DNA of 6,557 bases from Limiplasma sp045538465 (GTDB taxonomy: Bacteria; Bacillota; Clostridia; Christensenellales; Aristaeellaceae). Shown here in pieces: positions 5,345 through 6,557 of this stretch. The notes beneath the pieces were generated by a model. It did no database searches, had not been told where the DNA came from, and saw only the letters and a program-made list of their open reading frames with translations. A program made the position numbers and the translations under genes. The stretch is taken from assembly GCA_045538465.1 (NCBI GenBank), contig JAZSRK010000119.1, positions 1-6,557 on the forward strand, written 5' to 3'. Position 1 is the stretch's first letter. Every line of letters starts with the position of its first letter.

Positions 5345-6370
5345 ATGAAAACCTCCGATTTTGACTACAACCTGCCAGAGGAACTGATCGCCCAGACCCC
5401 CATCGAGCCCCGGGATCACAGCCGCCTCTTGGTGTATAACCGAGCCGACCAGAGCATCCAGCACCTGCATTTCTACGACCTGCCCAAGTTCCTTACCCCC
5501 AAGGATATCCTGGTCATCAACGAGACCAAAGTCATCCCTGCCCGGCTTTTGGGCGAAAAGGAAGGCACCGGCGTACCCGTGGAGCTTTTGTTGCTCAAGC
5601 GCTTGGAAAAGGATCTGTGGGAGACCTTGGTTCGCCCCGGGCGCAGGCTCAAGCCCGGCGCATGGTGTTCTTTCGGAGATGGTCTCTTGCGGGCTGAGAT
5701 CGTGGGCACCACCGAGGACGGCGGCCGTCAGGTGCGTTTCCACTATCAGGGCGTTTTCGAGGAATTGTTGGATCAGCTGGGTCAGATGCCCTTGCCCCCC
5801 TACATTCACGAAAAGCTGGAGAACAAGACCCGTTACCAGACCGTCTACGCCAAGCAGGAAGGCAGCGCCGCCGCCCCCACCGCCGGTCTGCACTTCACCC
5901 CCCAATTGATGGAGCAGATCGAAAAGATGGGCGTGCCCATCCAGCCGGTGCTGTTGCACGTTGGCCTTGGCACCTTCCGTCCCGTCAAGGAGGAAGACCT
6001 CTCCAACCATCACATGCACGTGGAGCACTTCGAAGTGACCCCGGAGGCCGCGGAGCGCATCAACGCCGTGCGAGCTGCCGGTGGACGCTGCATCTGCGTG
6101 GGCACCACCAGCGTCCGCACGCTGGAAAGCGCCTCCACCGACGATGATCTCATCAAAGCCCAAAGCGGCGATACCGGTATTTTCATCACCCCCGGCTATC
6201 GCTTCAAGGCCACCGATGCCCTCATCACCAACTTCCACCTGCCCCAAAGCACTTTGCTCATGCTTATTTCTGCCCTGATGAGCCGGGAAGAAGCCCTGCG
6301 GGTATACAACATTGCCGTGGAGGAGAAGTATCGGTTCTTTAGCTTTGGCGATGCGATGCTGATCCTTTGA
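5345..6370 (+). CDS. queA: tRNA preQ1(34) S-adenosylmethionine ribosyltransferase-isomerase QueA
   Basis: QueA transfers and isomerises the ribosyl part of S-adenosylmethionine onto 7-aminomethyl-7-deazaguanine at the wobble position of tRNAs with GUN anticodons, giving epoxyqueuosine. The 341-residue length equals typical Firmicutes QueA. Conserved blocks are present in order: the N-terminal FDYNLPEELIAQTPIEPRDHSRLLV (6-30), the INETKVIPARL strand (58-68), YQTVYA (164-169), APTAGLHF (177-184), HVGLGTFRPV (205-214), the H-x-M-H-x-E cluster (H223, H225, E227), VGTTSVRTLES (252-262), TNFHLPQSTLLML (295-307) and the C-terminal RFFSFGDAMLI (330-340). AAAAGGA at 5329-5335 precedes the ATG by 9 bases. 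It usually follows ruvAB and precedes tgt; here an insertion sequence begins 48 bases after its stop. The protein is complete. Confidence 0.97.
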   Translation: MKTSDFDYNLPEELIAQTPIEPRDHSRLLVYNRADQSIQHLHFYDLPKFLTPKDILVINETKVIPARLLGEKEGTGVPVELLLLKRLEKDLWETLVRPGRRLKPGAWCSFGDGLLRAEIVGTTEDGGRQVRFHYQGVFEELLDQLGQMPLPPYIHEKLENKTRYQTVYAKQEGSAAAPTAGLHFTPQLMEQIEKMGVPIQPVLLHVGLGTFRPVKEEDLSNHHMHVEHFEVTPEAAERINAVRAAGGRCICVGTTSVRTLESASTDDDLIKAQSGDTGIFITPGYRFKATDALITNFHLPQSTLLMLISALMSREEALRVYNIAVEEKYRFFSFGDAMLIL

Positions 6371-6418
6371 TGCAGAGGAGAGCCTGAAAACATTGAAAAA
6401 CCGAGCATCCGGCGAACA
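6371..6418 (+). other. Short spacer between queA and the IS, with an orphan ribosome-binding-like site
   Basis: AGAGGAGAG at 6374-6382 resembles a good ribosome binding site but no convincing gene follows. A TTG at 6393 opens only 15 codons before a stop at 6438-6440 inside the insertion sequence. The site may mark the start of an interrupted downstream gene; tgt is the usual neighbour of queA. The 15 residues do not show a clear Tgt N-terminus, so this stays open. No terminator hairpin is visible here. Confidence 0.3.
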
Positions 6419-6425
6419 TGAACTG

Positions 6426-6472
6426 CACCCCATTTGTTAGACAGTATGGTATACTAGATAACAAGTGGGGTG
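6426..6472 (+). promoter_or_regulatory. Inverted repeat masking the transposase start
   Basis: CACCCCATTTGTTA (6426-6439) and TAACAAGTGGGGTG (6459-6472) are complementary at 13 of 14 positions (one T/G wobble) with a 19-base spacer. In a read-through transcript from queA, the second arm, which holds the GGGG ribosome-binding-like stretch 8 bases before the ATG, would be paired and hidden. A transcript started at the internal -10 box would lack most of the first arm. This is the protection scheme known from IS10 and IS50; its use here is inferred. Confidence 0.5.
6447..6455 (+). promoter_or_regulatory. Extended -10 promoter element of the IS
   Basis: TGG followed by TATACT (6450-6455) matches an extended -10 box (TGnTATAAT) at all but one position. 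No -35 box is found at 17 bases, which extended -10 promoters can tolerate. Transcription would begin near 6462, about 17 bases before the transposase ATG. It lies in the spacer of the inverted repeat. Confidence 0.45.
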
Positions 6473-6478
6473 TTTACT

Positions 6479-6557
6479 ATGCCAAAAGGAGTGCCAAACA
6501 AAAGGTATACGCCAGAATTCAAAGAGCAGGTAATCCGCATAATGCAGGAAGAACATC
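6479..6557 (+). CDS. IS3-family OrfA transposase, N-terminal 26 codons
   Basis: The frame starts with ATG at 6479 and runs open to the window end. It encodes MPKGVPNKRYTPEFKEQVIR and then IMQEEH. The RYTPEFKEQVIRIM pattern is the first helix of the helix-turn-helix DNA-binding domain of IS3-family OrfA (InsE/IS150 InsJ-like), where it typically reads 'rysxEFKxxvvxlxxe'. OrfA binds the IS ends, and with OrfB, usually by programmed -1 frameshift, makes the active transposase. The ribosome binding site is weak (GTGGGG at 6465-6470). The rest lies beyond the window, so completeness cannot be judged. Confidence 0.75.
   Translation, partial: MPKGVPNKRYTPEFKEQVIRIMQEEH

Larger units (their letters stand above)
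6419..6557 (+). mobile_element. Left end of an IS3-family-like insertion sequence (truncated by window)
   Basis: The element begins with TGAACTGCACCCC and TTTGTTAGACA (6419-6443). This is the TG-starting terminal repeat style of IS3-family elements, where TGTTAGACA is common near the ends. It is followed at 6479 by the start of an OrfA-like transposase. The right end, orfB and the target-site duplication are outside the window. The exact tip (6419) is inferred from the TG start. Family assignment rests on the end sequence and 26 residues of protein. Confidence 0.7.

Noticed and set aside
5312..6433. 373-codon open frame on the minus strand
   Set aside because: It lies antisense to the whole of queA, whose conserved motifs are unmistakable. 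The minus frame has low-complexity Gly/His/Ala composition and no recognisable domain; it is a codon-bias shadow.
6418..6557. Alternative open frame from ATG 6418 to the window end
   Set aside because: It stays open for about 46 codons but overlaps the IS tip and the OrfA frame, has no ribosome binding site, and lacks similarity to known proteins, whereas the OrfA frame has a recognisable helix.

Overview
The window looks like a moderately GC-rich (by eye near 58-60%) Clostridia chromosome, plausibly Oscillospiraceae/Faecalibacterium-like. The grounds are strong AGGAG-type ribosome binding sites, a short RuvC, the ruvC-ruvA-ruvB-queA order and GC-rich structured intergenic repeats. The genus is inference. 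All credible genes lie on the plus strand.

Layout. (1) 38-1895: a two-gene unit, a tandem SH3-like protein with an unclear 5' end, followed after one base by a CbxX/CfxQ (SpoVK/EccA-like) AAA+ ATPase with a long Pro/Gln/Ala linker. (2) 1896-2344: a gene-free stretch of about 450 bases packed with perfect hairpins. It includes two inverted copies of one repeat whose stems differ only by compensatory base-pair changes. (3) 2345-4517: ruvC, ruvA and ruvB, the complete RuvABC Holliday-junction branch-migration and resolution machine. (4) 4541-4744: a 67-codon fragment resembling the C-terminal end of a SAM-dependent methyltransferase, with no catalytic domain. (5) 4760-5308: a GNAT acetyltransferase. 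(6) 5345-6370: queA, the queuosine-pathway tRNA ribosyltransferase-isomerase. (7) 6419 to the window end: the left end of an IS3-family-like insertion sequence, with terminal repeat, extended -10 promoter, inverted repeat over the ribosome binding site, and the first 26 codons of its OrfA transposase. It lies where tgt often follows queA.

From ruvC through queA the genes are closely spaced (at most about 40 bases apart) on one strand with no visible terminator between them, so they probably form one operon. The known ruv-queA order is interrupted by the methyltransferase remnant and the GNAT gene, and by the IS just after queA. I see no RNA gene, CRISPR array or obvious new defence system. 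The least ordinary signals are the covarying inverted hairpin repeats, the methyltransferase fossil, the self-protecting IS leader, and the SH3/AAA+ pair.
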